From: Candidatus Enterovibrio altilux
GTDB taxonomy: Bacteria > Pseudomonadota > Gammaproteobacteria > Enterobacterales > Vibrionaceae
DNA: 64,000 nt
Reading direction: 5' to 3'
NCBI RefSeq assembly: GCF_002381345.1
Contig: NZ_CP020660.1
Span: 186,001-250,000 of the forward strand
Shown: positions 54,405 to 64,000 of the stretch, in pieces
Layout of the letters: every line of letters starts with the position of its first letter
Position numbering within the stretch: position 1 is the stretch's first letter
The notes under the pieces: generated by a model
What the model was told of the DNA's origin: nothing
The model's database searches: none
Seen by the model: only the letters and a program-made list of their open reading frames with translations
Position numbers and translations under genes: made by a program

Positions 54405-54752
54405 GGGCATGACAACAGCAATTCAGCAAGGTTGAAAATAAAATGAATGAATCCTGTCTGACATCTTAATAGCGTTGAGAATACGCGTTTAACTATGAAA
54501 GCCGTCGTAATAGCTAAATCTCTAAATAAGCGAAGTCTCCCATGATTACTCTGCTTAATTTGATTCCATAGCTGAATCGCTTCATGATCCATGCAAAATG
54601 TTAGTGATCTCCACTCAATTAAAGCTTGATTATACAGCTCCCAGTTAGGTATGTTGTAGTGAAGATTGTTCATAGACTTGAATATTTCAATTAACCTAAT
54701 TGTTTAGAGTGTCAATTAATAATTAAGTTACCTGATTGAAAAAAATAAAGCC
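54405..54752 (-). mobile_element. IS5 5' fragment, inverted
   Basis: Minus-strand first third, ending at a worn left end AAAAATAAAGCC (54741-54752). Confidence 0.8.
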
Positions 54753-55062
54753 GTTTGAACACAAGCTCATCCACGCAATTTCGTGGTCAGTTGCCAGAAA
54801 TTATATGGTCAAATAAGCATTGAAAAGCGAGGTATAGTTACCATAAACATTCCCTATCAGAAGCAGTAATATTCCAAATTAATAAACTGCACAGAGAAAT
54901 ATTGAGCCCTACGGCTTGCAATGGCCAGACTGATAAAATTTGCAAAATGACAAAAATATTAAAGAAATTAACAGACTTAAGTATACTTAAAATAAATGCG
55001 TTCATCTAGTAGTAAATCATATTGGAATTTACTACCTGAACTTGTATTAAAAAATAAAACCA
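54753..55062 (+). mobile_element. IS5 3' fragment
   Basis: Plus-strand last third, starting in the block before the RGHPRNLAV codons and ending TTAAAAAATAAAAC. It directly abuts the left end of the preceding fragment. Confidence 0.8.
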
Positions 55063-55185
55063 CACCAAACCGAAATAAAGCACTCTCTGAACGACCAAAA
55101 CTATTAATAATAGCATAATTCATTAACAATGATTCATCCAAATTTAGTAAGCTTTTTTGTTTTAATCGATCTATGGTAAAATCGT

Positions 55186-56031
55186 ATGCATAAATATAAA
55201 GCAGCACATAAACTTGCAGGCATGACATTAAGGCAAAAAACAGACTACCAGAATCATTATGCTCCAGAATTACTGCAGCCTATCTCACGTAGCCTTAACC
55301 GGGATAATCTCAATTTAAAACAAATACTTCCTTTTACTGGTTATGACGTTTGGACACTATACGAACTGTCTTGGCTCAATATTAAAGGCTTGCCACAAGT
55401 TGGCATTGGTGAAGTACGCATACCCGCCACCAGCCCGAATTTAATCGAATCCAAGTCTTTTAAACTGTATCTTAATAGCCTTAATCAAACCAAATTTGCA
55501 ATATGGCAAGAAGTTGTCAATGTATTAGCAACAGATCTTTCAGCATGTGTGGGGAAAAGTGTTGATGTCACTATTCTTCCTTTGGAAAAATTTACTAATA
55601 CCACCATTGTTGCATTTAGCGGTGAACATATTGATACACAAGATATCTTCATTGACGATTATGAGTTCAATGCAGACTTACTGAAAGGCGCCGCAGATGG
55701 CACTATAGTGACAGAGACCTTACACAGTCACCTGCTTAAATCTAACTGTCTGATTACTAATCAGCCTGATTGGGGCTCAGTGCAAATTACTTATAAAGGT
55801 AAACGTATTAATCGCACAAAACTGCTGCGATATATTGTGTCTTTTCGTCATCACAAAGAATTTCACGAACAATGCGTAGAACGAATCTTCACTGATTTAA
55901 TGAAATACTGTCAACCGAAATTGTTAACCGTGTATGCTCGTTATACGCGGAGGGGTGGTTTGGATATCAACCCATACCGCACTAACATGGGTAACATACC
56001 AAGCGAAAATAACAGACTTGCTCGACAATAA
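55186..56031 (+). CDS. queF: NADPH-dependent 7-cyano-7-deazaguanine reductase
   Basis: Reduces preQ0 to preQ1 in queuosine synthesis. The protein is 281 aa, the two-lobed proteobacterial type. The QueF motif [11 protein letters not shown] starts at residue 88, the catalytic Cys is 188 and the acid Asp 195 ([13 protein letters not shown]), and the [10 protein letters not shown] and [16 protein letters not shown] blocks are complete. It stands alone between IS5 remnants. Retention with cmoAB points to maintained anticodon modification. Confidence 0.96.
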   Translation: MHKYKAAHKLAGMTLRQKTDYQNHYAPELLQPISRSLNRDNLNLKQILPFTGYDVWTLYELSWLNIKGLPQVGIGEVRIPATSPNLIESKSFKLYLNSLNQTKFAIWQEVVNVLATDLSACVGKSVDVTILPLEKFTNTTIVAFSGEHIDTQDIFIDDYEFNADLLKGAADGTIVTETLHSHLLKSNCLITNQPDWGSVQITYKGKRINRTKLLRYIVSFRHHKEFHEQCVERIFTDLMKYCQPKLLTVYARYTRRGGLDINPYRTNMGNIPSENNRLARQ

Positions 56032-56035
56032 TAAT

Positions 56036-56600
56036 GCTCAGATTAGGCGACAAAGCCACCGCTACATGTAGTTTACGCCAAACTCTCCGCATTTCCATCA
56101 ATGGAATATTTTTTTATTTTTCATTTACCTTCACCGTAAATTTTTAATCCTGTAGAATCAATGGCTAAGTGCTGAATGGATCCTTTAGTCTTCGTCTTGA
56201 ACACAATGTTAACCATTCTTGCTCGATTACTAATGCATGAATCATGAGGCATAATAACGACAGTTGAGCAAATTTGAAAATGGAGTTAAGAAATCATTGC
56301 AGACATTTCAATGGTATGGAGAATACACGTTTGACCATGAAAACCGTCATTATGACTAAGTCATTACATAAATGAAGTCTCCCATTATGACCCTTATTAA
56401 TTTAATTCAATAGCTAAATAATTGCTGAATCAATCAAAAATATTAGTGAACCACTATTAATTAAAATTTGACTCTACTACTGCCAGTTGGTCATTTTATA
56501 GCTATGTTTGTCTATAAAACCTAAACACTTAAGTTAACCTACCTGTTTAGAGCATAGGTTGATAATTTAGTTCTCTGATTTAGGAAATTAGGAAATAAAG
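56036..56600 (-). mobile_element. IS5 right tip joined to an inverted 5' half
   Basis: 56036-56057 resembles a plus-strand right tip (GATTAGGCGACAAAGCC); 56058-56600 is a minus-strand 5' half. The left end carries a short tandem duplication (TAGGAAATTAGGAAATAAAG). Confidence 0.78.
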
Positions 56601-56625
56601 AAACTTAGAGGAATAAATTAGTACA

Positions 56626-57855
56626 TTAGTGCAGGATACGTGAACGAAGCGTTCCTTCAATCGCTTTAAGTTTTTTCGATGCAGTCCCTGCATACTTAGT
56701 CTCAACATCAATCACAACATAACCGTATTCAACATTAGTTTGCAGGTACTGACCAACAATATTGATACCTTCTTCTGCAAAGATAGTGTTTATTTTAGTC
56801 AAAATACCAAATCTATTTTCATGGATGTGAAGCAAACGAGAAGTTCCTAAGTGTTCTGGCAGTGACACTTCTGGTAAGTTGACACATGACAACGTTGAAC
56901 CATTGTCTGAATATTTAATCATCTTACCAATCACTTCAATACCAATATTTTTCTGCGCTTCATGCGTAGAACCACCAATATGTGGTGTCAGGATAACATT
57001 ATCAAATGCTTGCAATGGCGACAAAAATGGATCATTATTAGTTTTTGGTTCAGCTGGGAATACATCAACTGCAGCACCGCTAATATGACCACTTTCTAAC
57101 GCGGCACAAAGTGCGTCAATATTCACTGCAGTGCCACGCGCAGCATTGATAAAAATAGCACCAAATTTCATGCAAGCAAACTCTTCTTTACCTATTATAT
57201 TTTGTGTTAAATTTGTTTCTGGAACGTGAAGCGTAATAATATCACTCTTATTCAGCAAATTTGACATAGAAGCCACTTGCGTGGCATTGCCTAAAGATAA
57301 TTTATTCTTAATGTCGTAGTAAAAAACATGCATCCCTAAATTTTCAGCCAAAATACCTAATTGAGTACCAATGTGACCGTAGCCAATGATGCCAAGGCTT
57401 TTACCACGCGCTTCGAACGAACGATCAACAGATTTTATCCAATCACCACGGTGCACCGCTGCATTTTTTGCCGGAATATCACGCAGCAATAATAAAATTT
57501 CACCCAACACAAGCTCAGCAACACTACGTGTATTTGAAAATGGAGCATTGAAAACAGGAATACCACATTTTGCGGCAGCAGCCAGATCGACTTGGTTAGT
57601 ACCAATACAGAAACAACCGACCACAATTAATTTTTGAGCTTTTTGAAAAATATTTTCTGTTAATTGAGTTCGGGAACGAATACCAATTAAATGTACATTT
57701 TTAATGGCTTTTTCAAGTTCTTTGACTGCCAGAGGGCTGTTATAATATTCAATATTACTGTAACCAGCGCTTTGAAGAACTTTTAATGCAGACGGATGAA
57801 CACCTTCAAGAAGCAAAATTTTTATCTTTCCTTTTTTAAAAGATGTTTCAGTCAT
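56626..57855 (-). CDS. serA: D-3-phosphoglycerate dehydrogenase
   Basis: First step of serine synthesis; oxidises 3-phosphoglycerate. I choose the ATG at 57855 (MTETSFKKGKIKILLLEG) because it aligns exactly with E. coli SerA and gives 409 aa; an in-frame extension to 57918 is not conserved. Landmarks are the NAD loop GIIGYGHIGTQLGILAE, the catalytic Arg region NAARGTAVNIDAL, Glu in DVFPAEP and His in TPHIGGSTHEAQ. The C-terminal ACT domain (LLHIHENRFGILTKIN to the end) confers serine feedback inhibition. It lies downstream of rpiA on the same strand, separated by 238 bases. Confidence 0.96.
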   Translation of the reverse strand: MTETSFKKGKIKILLLEGVHPSALKVLQSAGYSNIEYYNSPLAVKELEKAIKNVHLIGIRSRTQLTENIFQKAQKLIVVGCFCIGTNQVDLAAAAKCGIPVFNAPFSNTRSVAELVLGEILLLLRDIPAKNAAVHRGDWIKSVDRSFEARGKSLGIIGYGHIGTQLGILAENLGMHVFYYDIKNKLSLGNATQVASMSNLLNKSDIITLHVPETNLTQNIIGKEEFACMKFGAIFINAARGTAVNIDALCAALESGHISGAAVDVFPAEPKTNNDPFLSPLQAFDNVILTPHIGGSTHEAQKNIGIEVIGKMIKYSDNGSTLSCVNLPEVSLPEHLGTSRLLHIHENRFGILTKINTIFAEEGINIVGQYLQTNVEYGYVVIDVETKYAGTASKKLKAIEGTLRSRILH

Positions 57856-58093
57856 CGAAAATTTCATCCTTAAAAACAAAACTAGAAAATTAATTTTCAC
57901 CATGCAAATTGCATTCAATAATAACTAACATAACACATAGCACATAACATTAAGAGAGAGTAAGAACATTACATTATATATACGAAAAAGCAGTGTCATA
58001 ATAGCACCATTAACTTATTTAATCTTCTACACCAAAACGTTTAGTTAAGCCTTTAAAAAATCAAACGCTAAGGGCTTATGAGCTAAAGAAATT

Positions 58094-58747
58094 TTAACTT
58101 TTTATAACACCATTTAGGGTGCCTTCAAGCACAACATCTGCACCTCGATTTGCAAATAGCCCCACTGTGACCACGCCTGCGATAGCATTAATTTTGTTCT
58201 CTAATGCTTTTGCATCAATGATTTTTAAATTGTGTACATCCAAGATTATATTTCCGTTATCAGTAATACAACCTTCGCGGTAACAAGGATCTCCGCCTAA
58301 TTTCACTAATTCGCGACCCACATAAGAACGCGCCATTGGGATCACCTCAACAGGAAGTGGGAAACTTCCCATTACATCCACTTTCTTACTATCATCAATG
58401 ATACAGATGAATTGTTCAGCAATAGCAGCAACAATTTTTTCCCGCGTCAATGCTGTACCACCGCCTTTTATCATGTCATTAGTTGGGTTAATTTCATCAG
58501 CACCATCAACATAAATGTTTAAATATGCCACTTCATTTGCATTAAATACAGGAATGCCAATTTTTTTAAGACGCTCAGTTGATGCAATAGAACTCGACAC
58601 AACCCCTTTAATTTGCTCCTTCATTGTCTCTAGTGCATTGATGAAATGATTCACGGTTGAACCAGTGCCAATGCCAACAATACTGTCTTTTTTTACGTAT
58701 TTTAATGCAGCCCATCCTGCTGCTTTTTTCATGTCATCTTGAGTCAT
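58094..58747 (-). CDS. rpiA: Ribose-5-phosphate isomerase A
   Basis: Interconverts ribose 5-phosphate and ribulose 5-phosphate. The protein is 217 aa. Motifs are [13 protein letters not shown] (21-33), the catalytic [20 protein letters not shown] block (about 81-100) and Glu in [12 protein letters not shown]. In vibrios rpiA lies between serA and fau, as here. A GGAGACC ribosome-site-like sequence precedes the ATG. Confidence 0.97.
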   Translation of the reverse strand: MTQDDMKKAAGWAALKYVKKDSIVGIGTGSTVNHFINALETMKEQIKGVVSSSIASTERLKKIGIPVFNANEVAYLNIYVDGADEINPTNDMIKGGGTALTREKIVAAIAEQFICIIDDSKKVDVMGSFPLPVEVIPMARSYVGRELVKLGGDPCYREGCITDNGNIILDVHNLKIIDAKALENKINAIAGVVTVGLFANRGADVVLEGTLNGVIKS

Positions 58748-58902
58748 TAGGGTCTCCTGCTAATTTGGATTAATATCATATATGAATGATTTGTCAGTGA
58801 TCGTACAGATCAATACAAAACATGCGTAGCTTTTTAAAAAAATGTTTTTATTAAATATTTTATAGTCTGCAAAATACTGAAGAATTTAATTAATTATTAT
58901 TG

Positions 58903-59497
58903 TTACACGCGAGATGGAGTCAAAATTAATGGTAGTGAAGCGTATCATGCTTCTACTGGCAATGTATCAATTTGCTGACAATCATGCGCAATATCCACAG
59001 GTTGAGGTCCGTCACTTGAAAGCAACCCAAGAGCTAACGTTCGATCATAGTAATTTCTTCCCTTGCTCAAACGTTATCCAGGTTTATCAAACGCAACAAG
59101 GAGTGTGCAAATAACATCCAACATATGAACTGATAGTATATCACGCACATCCAATTTAGGTTCTAATATTCGATACTGGTTTAATACCAGTTCCAATGCT
59201 GGATGTAGTAAAAAAAACAGGAGATTACCTTGGCTAAAAGGATGGGTGACAGAAAGGTACATCGTCTTCTTCTAAATCCCAGCAATATTCAATTGAAGGC
59301 TGAATATTGAGTTCACCGTCGACAACTAGATAAAGAGCAACAGAAGATGCAGCATTCATACTATCAATGTGCTAAAAATGTGACAGTAGGGCCTGCGCAG
59401 CACAATGTTGCTCATTTTTATTAAGAGCATATAGTTTTGAATGAATAAATTTTCTTAGCATAGAGCGCTGTTCTGAAGTGGATGTTTGATTTTGCAT
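58903..59497 (-). pseudogene. fau: 5-formyltetrahydrofolate cyclo-ligase, inactivated
   Basis: The position between rpiA and 6S RNA is that of fau/ygfA. The frame starts MQNQTSTSEQRSMLRKFIHS and stops after about 42 codons. Further family blocks appear in changing frames: ASSVALYLVVDGELNIQPSI, then HPFSQGNLLFFLLHPALELV and EPKLDVRDIL, then YDRTLAL, and finally AHDCQQIDTLPVEA. At least three frameshifts and stops are needed. Loss removes the enzyme that recycles 5-formyl-THF. Confidence 0.85.
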
Positions 59498-59540
59498 CGG
59501 CAATTCTTGCCGTAACGTTATGGTTGTAGAAAAAAGATGA

Positions 59541-59716
59541 CCCCAGAGTACCGTTAGGATAATCAGCCCTTGAACCCTGTGGTTCAAGGCGAATATGAAG
59601 AATAGACTGTAGCTTTCTCGGTACGAACCGAAATTACTCAAAAGTCTAATAACGATATATCCTTAAATTTACTTATCGGCTCAGGGACATAGATCCGCTG
59701 ACGCACACTCCAGGGT
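59541..59716 (-). ncRNA. ssrS: 6S RNA
   Basis: Sits between zapA and fau, the conserved gammaproteobacterial location. The minus strand shows GTCCCTGAGCCGATA in the 5' half and CCTTGAACC...GGTTCAAGG in the 3' half, both hallmark blocks. The ends CTGGAGTGTGC and CGGTACTCTGG can close the terminal stem. Length is about 176 bases. 6S RNA binds sigma-70 RNA polymerase in stationary phase by mimicking an open promoter. It looks structurally intact although the gene behind it has decayed. Confidence 0.9.
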
Positions 59717-59732
59717 CAAGCTGATAAAGCCT

Positions 59733-60041
59733 TTAGGCCTTCGAGACGCTATGCTTCAATAACGCCTCTTCAATTGTTTGTTGCAGAAGCATAAGGCGCT
59801 GTTCCATTTCACGTGTATCACTGATATTTTTCTTTTTTTCTTCATGAAATTCATTGCACATATTCAAGGCCGCAATGATGAGCAGTTGCTCTATATTCAT
59901 TACTTTAGTGCGTTTAGACAATTCATGCAACCGCTGATCAAAGTCATTTGCAGCATTAACCAAAGACTGCTCTTGACCCACAGGGCAAATCACACGAGTG
60001 ATTTTACCAAGAATTTGAATTTCAACAGCCTGCATAGTCAC
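59733..60041 (-). CDS. zapA: Cell division protein ZapA
   Basis: FtsZ-ring-associated protein that bundles FtsZ filaments. The protein is 102 aa. The N-terminal domain starts MTMQAVEIQILGKITRVICP, followed by ANDFDQRLHELSKRTK and LLIIAALNMCNEFH. The C-terminal coiled coil ends MLLQQTIEEALLKH. It lies upstream of 6S RNA on the same strand and divergent from the ygfB relic, the normal arrangement. Confidence 0.94.
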   Translation of the reverse strand: MTMQAVEIQILGKITRVICPVGQEQSLVNAANDFDQRLHELSKRTKVMNIEQLLIIAALNMCNEFHEEKKKNISDTREMEQRLMLLQQTIEEALLKHSVSKA

Positions 60042-60319
60042 AATCGTTTAGAACTCCCTTTAAAGCACAGTATTATCCACTGATACAAAGAACATAAGTT
60101 ATAAAAAATAATAGGTTACCTTAAGTATATTCTATTGAGTAATACTTTTTCGATACACTAAACAGTTCAAAAATTGTACATATAGTGAAAATCAAAGTAC
60201 TTTTTATCTCGTACATACAAATAATACTGCATCATAATGTTTTTTTTACAAAATATTTTCCAAGTTTAAGGATATGGTAATATTTAATAGAGAATTAACT
60301 ATATATAAGGTGATCCAAC

Positions 60320-60875
60320 GTGATCCCAATAACTTTATTCAATTACAGTAAAATTGCAGCCATTCTTTCTACAGATAGTATAGCAGTCAGCACAACGGAA
60401 ATACATGGACTATTATCTGGTACGCTATGTGGCGGATGAAATTTGTCATTGGGTGACTGGATAATCATATTGCACGATTACACGTATGATGAGTAAAACT
60501 GGCCAATTTAATCCAAAGGTCAAGAGGCATCATGTGTACTATGAGCATTAAAGCAATTGACGGGTGAAGCGCTTGATTTAGAACTTCTACTTCCAACAGC
60601 TAACAAAAGTTTACTTGGGCGCGGAGATGCGTTAACCAACTGGATTAGTTGTATCTATTACAAGCATCAACTTAGTTAGCGTAACGTTAGGTACTCTGTC
60701 TGAAGATAGCAATGAAATTCTCGCTAATCTCGCTGAAATTGTACAATTAGGCATTGATGAAAATGCTAACATGGCAGAGCATGAACTACTATTTGAACAA
60801 GTTACAGAGCACATTCGCGTATGTACAATGATTTTGCATATTGAACTAAGTTTAAAGCCATACAATAACGTATAA
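60320..60875 (+). pseudogene. ygfB: YgfB family (UPF0149) gene, inactivated
   Basis: Divergent from zapA as in relatives. Recognisable blocks are TTEIHGLLSGTLCGG, followed at once by a stop; TGEALDLELLLPTANKSLLG and RGDALTNWIS; then, in another frame, NEILANLAEIVQLGIDENAN and EHIRVCTMILHIEL. At least two frameshifts and several stops are present. The usual GTG/ATG start region is near 60320. Normally pepP follows; here ubiH starts 44 bases after the relic. Confidence 0.82.
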
Positions 60876-60919
60876 TTCTAAACCAACATGCACTAATTAT
60901 CATTGGAGAATACGTAAAA

Positions 60920-62152
60920 ATGGAAATAACTAAGCCTTTAATATCAGAGGCAAAAAGTTACTCGCCAACAGTATTGAACTTTGACGTCGTTATTGTAGGT
61001 GGGGCAATGACAGGGGCCACACTGGCACTTGCTATCGAATATTTCACCGACGCAGGCTTGTCCATAGCAGTTGTTGAAGCGGCCATACATGACAACTCTC
61101 ACCCCGGTTATGATGCAAGAAGCATTGCGCTATCCTATAGCAGCTGCAATTTATTAGAGCGCATTGGTATCTGGCGGGCATTATCCCATTTTTCTTCCGC
61201 TATAAAAAGCATTCATGTTTCAGACCAAGGCCATTTCGGTTTAACAGAAATGCACGCTCAACATGACAATTTTCCGTTCTTTGGCAACGTTATAGAACTG
61301 ATTCATGCGGGACAGGTTTTTTTTAGCGCTTTTAAAACTGCAAAAAATATTACTTTTTTTTGCCCTGCTATCGTGTTATCTGTTGAGCGTGAGCAAAAAT
61401 GCATAAAGTTAACGCTAAGCAGTGGTCAAGCACTTCAAGCACAGTTACTTGTCGCAGCAGATGGGACAACATCATCATGTTGTGCAATGGTAGGGATTGG
61501 CCATCATGAACATGATTTCAACCAAGTTGCGGTTGTCGCCAATATTACCACATCCATGCCACATCACGGCCGTGCATTTGAACGCTTTACCAGTTCAGGA
61601 CCTCTCGCCTTACTACCAATGTCAGAAGCTCGAAGCTCTTTAGTTTGGTGCGTTACTCCTTTAGAAGCACCAAAGCTACTAGCGCTTTCCGACAATAATT
61701 TTCTTGATGCGCTTCAATGCGCTTTTGGATGGCGATTAGGACATTTAGTTCACGTCGGGCAACGAAACACGTACCCGCTTATTTTACATCAATCAACCCA
61801 ACTCATCAGCCATCGCTTCGCCGCAGTTGGTAATGCAGCACAAACGCTTCATCCGATTGCAGGGCAAGGGTTTAACCTTGGTTTACGCGATGTAATTGCA
61901 TTAGCAGAAGAGATTGCTTCCGCATATCGAGAAGCAAAAGATTGCGGAGACATAGCGCTTCTACTGCGCTACCAGAAACGCAGAACTCATGATCGAGATA
62001 ACACTATCGCCATGACATCGGGACTAGTTTATGGTTTTTCCAACACCTCAATACCGCTCGTACTTAGCCGGAACCTCGGATTAGCCAGTATGTCTATATT
62101 CCATGAAATAAAAGCACCTTTATTGCAAAAAGCTATGGGATTAATAGAATGA
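60920..62152 (+). CDS. ubiH: 2-octaprenyl-6-methoxyphenol hydroxylase UbiH
   Basis: FAD monooxygenase of ubiquinone synthesis (C1 hydroxylation). The protein is 410 aa. The dinucleotide loop reads VVIVGGAMTGATLAL, so the middle glycine of GxGxxG is Ala29, where E. coli has GGGMAG. Other blocks are intact: YDARSIALSYSSCNLL, LVAADGTTSS (DG motif), AFERFTSSGPLALLPMS and GNAAQTLHPIAGQGFNLGLRD (third FAD motif). It overlaps ubiI by four bases. The N-terminal extension before FDVVIVGG is about 18 residues longer than in E. coli. Confidence 0.93.
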   Translation: MEITKPLISEAKSYSPTVLNFDVVIVGGAMTGATLALAIEYFTDAGLSIAVVEAAIHDNSHPGYDARSIALSYSSCNLLERIGIWRALSHFSSAIKSIHVSDQGHFGLTEMHAQHDNFPFFGNVIELIHAGQVFFSAFKTAKNITFFCPAIVLSVEREQKCIKLTLSSGQALQAQLLVAADGTTSSCCAMVGIGHHEHDFNQVAVVANITTSMPHHGRAFERFTSSGPLALLPMSEARSSLVWCVTPLEAPKLLALSDNNFLDALQCAFGWRLGHLVHVGQRNTYPLILHQSTQLISHRFAAVGNAAQTLHPIAGQGFNLGLRDVIALAEEIASAYREAKDCGDIALLLRYQKRRTHDRDNTIAMTSGLVYGFSNTSIPLVLSRNLGLASMSIFHEIKAPLLQKAMGLIE

Positions 62153-63360
62153 AAATGATAAATATGGATATTGCTATTGTTGGTGGTGGTATGGTGGGTT
62201 TAACACTTGCTGCGGCACTTAAAAGCAGTAATCTGCGTATTGCCATTATTGAAGGTAATGCACCTGACTCTAGATTTAATATTCTACCCGATCTGCGTGT
62301 TTCAGCACTCAATCGTGCGGGCGAAAACATTTTAAAAAATATTGGTGCTTGGAACGGCGTTCTGAGCCGTCGATATAGTCCTTATCAAAAAATAATTGTA
62401 TGGGAGCAAGACAGCTTCGCGTCTATTGAATTTGATGCCATAGATTTAGGGCAACCAAACTTAGGTCATATCGTTGAGAACCGCGTAATCCAACTGTCAC
62501 TGTTTGACAAAGTCAAACACCAACATAATGTGACTATATTTTGCCCCGATAAATGTGCTTCAATAATGTTCAGTGAAACTAAAGCATGGTTAACTCTCGA
62601 CTCTGGAAGAGTTCTCACTACTAAGTTGGTGGTTGGAGCTGACGGCGCAAATTCTTGGGTGCGTACCCAACTATCAATCCCACTTACTCATTGGGATTAT
62701 GGGCACAGCGCACTTGTTGCTAATATTCGTACCACACAGCATCATGCTGGTATTGCACGTCAAATTTTTACACCTGATGGACCTCTGGCATTTTTGCCGT
62801 TATCAGACCCCCATCTTTGCGCTATCGTCTGGTCACAATCGCCAAAATTAGCCGATTTAAACTGCACCATGCCATCAAAAAGCTTCAATAAAGCCCTTAG
62901 CGTAGCATTCGATTTCCGCTTAGGTTTTTGTTCAGTAGAAGGAGAGCGAGCTGTATTCCCACTTAAGATGCGTTATGCACGTGATTTTATTTTAGATCGT
63001 GTCGCATTGATTGGTGATGCTGCACACACTATTCATCCTCTCGCTGGCCAAGGTCTTAATCTCGGCTTGCTAGATGCAACCTCTCTCGCTCAAGAACTTA
63101 TTTACTTACAAGAAGAAGGGAAAGACATTGGTGAAAAATCGAAGCTGCGCCATTTCGAACGTTGGCGTAAAGCTGAAGCTACGCAAATGATCGCTGTAAT
63201 GCAGGGCTTACGAGATCTTTTCGCAGGCAAGAATCCAACGAAAAAATTGATTCGGGGTATTGGTTTGATGGCAGCCGCTACGCTTCCTGGTATTAAGACA
63301 CAGTTTATTAAACGTGCTCTTGGATTAAGTGGGGATTTGCCGGCATTTGCAAAGAAGTAG
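62149..63360 (+). CDS. ubiI: 2-octaprenylphenol hydroxylase UbiI (VisC)
   Basis: FAD monooxygenase that hydroxylates C5 of the ubiquinone ring. The protein is 403 aa. The FAD loop is intact (DIAIVGGGMVGLTLAAAL). Further motifs are DLRVSALNRAG, VVGADGANSWVR, FTPDGPLAFLPLSDPHL and LIGDAAHTIHPLAGQGLNLG. The ATG overlaps the ubiH stop (ATGA), which implies coupling. It ends the pepP-ubiH-ubiI operon of relatives; pepP is absent. Confidence 0.94.
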   Translation: MKMINMDIAIVGGGMVGLTLAAALKSSNLRIAIIEGNAPDSRFNILPDLRVSALNRAGENILKNIGAWNGVLSRRYSPYQKIIVWEQDSFASIEFDAIDLGQPNLGHIVENRVIQLSLFDKVKHQHNVTIFCPDKCASIMFSETKAWLTLDSGRVLTTKLVVGADGANSWVRTQLSIPLTHWDYGHSALVANIRTTQHHAGIARQIFTPDGPLAFLPLSDPHLCAIVWSQSPKLADLNCTMPSKSFNKALSVAFDFRLGFCSVEGERAVFPLKMRYARDFILDRVALIGDAAHTIHPLAGQGLNLGLLDATSLAQELIYLQEEGKDIGEKSKLRHFERWRKAEATQMIAVMQGLRDLFAGKNPTKKLIRGIGLMAAATLPGIKTQFIKRALGLSGDLPAFAKK

Positions 63361-63472
63361 ATTCGACAAGGTCATATCGCGTGGGATAACCAACTTAAAT
63401 TTTTTATTTAATTACTTTTGTTTTTGATTGTAACTAGATTATATTCTTCATTGCATTACTTAGCTTTCTTTC

Positions 63473-64000
63473 CTAGTTCTAGTTCAGATAGTAAATCTCA
63501 ACATGATGCACTATTAAGCCATCGCTTTTGTATGAGGTATACCTAGTTCTGTTAGCTTATTTAACGTTTTTATCCTGGCGTAAATTTCGCTAATCTGAGC
63601 ATTATGATCTCTTAAGTTTCATGTTTCTTCTAGTCGTTTTTTGACTTGAAACATTGCCTTTTTTGATAGGGAATATTGATGGTAACCATACCTCCTGTTC
63701 TAATGCTAATGGGAAATATATAACTTCTAGTCACTGACCGCTAAATTATGAGGATGATCTCGTTTTCAAAAAATTACTCCTTTTCTTGGTAGTATGAGTT
63801 GAAACGCTCGTTTAATACGAGCAGTTTCGTAACGTTATTTGGTGTCGTCAGTACCATCGGATAATATTTCAGTGAGTCTGTTTGAGTAAACTAAGTAGCA
63901 CCTCATCGTCAGTCACATGTGATGTACTTAACTCAGAAGCAATGGCTAAGTCGCTAAATAAATGAGGTCTGCCATAATCATTAACCTTCTTAGTTTGATT
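63473..64000 (-). mobile_element. Decayed IS5-family copy, runs off the window
   Basis: Minus strand, right end GCTTTCTTTCCTAGTTCTAG. An internal deletion near 63942 joins the HEIIAAE region to the region upstream of the first Asp. The left end lies beyond base 64000. Confidence 0.83.

Noticed and set aside
54264-54446. 60-codon plus-strand frame
   Set aside because: It spans an IS5 right end, a hairpin and another IS5 fragment, so it cannot be one gene.
58914-59262. Small frames on both strands
   Set aside because: They are parts or shadows of the fau pseudogene.

Overview
The window is chromosomal DNA from an AT-rich gammaproteobacterium of the family Vibrionaceae whose genome is decaying. 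Support for Vibrionaceae comes from a long-form FadR (283 aa, with the insertion typical of vibrios), MotY of the sodium-driven polar flagellar motor, the order serA-rpiA-fau-6S RNA-zapA-ygfB-ubiH-ubiI, and a relic of luxU convergent with yvcK. By my hand delimitation about 30% of the window is remnants of one IS5-family element, and no copy is intact. Several housekeeping loci are pseudogenes (sirB2, fau, ygfB, luxU, a tRNA) or missing from their usual place (pepP, rplT). This resembles insertion-sequence-laden, host-restricted luminous symbionts such as those of anglerfish; that comparison is inference.

Layout. 1-5.0 kb: end of rnd, then hemA-prfA-prmC. 5.2-18 kb: clpS-clpA, tRNA-Ser(GGA), fadR, kdsA, sirB1 and a sirB2 split by an IS. 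19.1-23.1 kb: a six-gene minus-strand operon, yjfI, yjfJ (PspA-like), a K+ channel, yjfK, yjfL, yjfM. 25-29.4 kb: dsbB, a cold-shock gene, and yjfC, the ATP-grasp gene that normally ends the yjf operon. 30.9-37.6 kb: ettA, motY with a visible sigma-28 promoter, yoaH, an SDR gene. 37.6-39.8 kb: two inverted IS6-family copies. 40.2-48.5 kb: yvcK, luxU relic, pheS-pheT, ihfA, astE. 49.8-53.3 kb: cmoA-cmoB, tRNA-Val(GAC) and a decayed tRNA. 55.2-64 kb: queF, serA, rpiA, fau pseudogene, 6S RNA, zapA, ygfB pseudogene, ubiH-ubiI.

Gene order suggests two inversions bounded by IS5 remnants. Inverting about 5.2-18.4 kb rejoins hemA-prfA-prmC with sirB2-sirB1-kdsA. Inverting about 19.1-28.2 kb rejoins the yjf operon with yjfC. 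Inverted IS5 copies sit at suitable places.

The intact genes keep translation (prfA, prmC, pheST, ettA, cmoAB, tRNAs), tetrapyrrole, LPS (kdsA), ubiquinone, serine and queuosine synthesis, regulated proteolysis, disulfide formation and flagellar rotation. The most interesting observations are the luxU relic with its phospho-accepting histidine replaced, a recurrent IS5 derivative with two right ends and one fixed internal junction, the intact membrane-stress-like yjf module, and the frameshift at the clpS start. All boundaries of decayed elements are approximate because they were drawn by eye.
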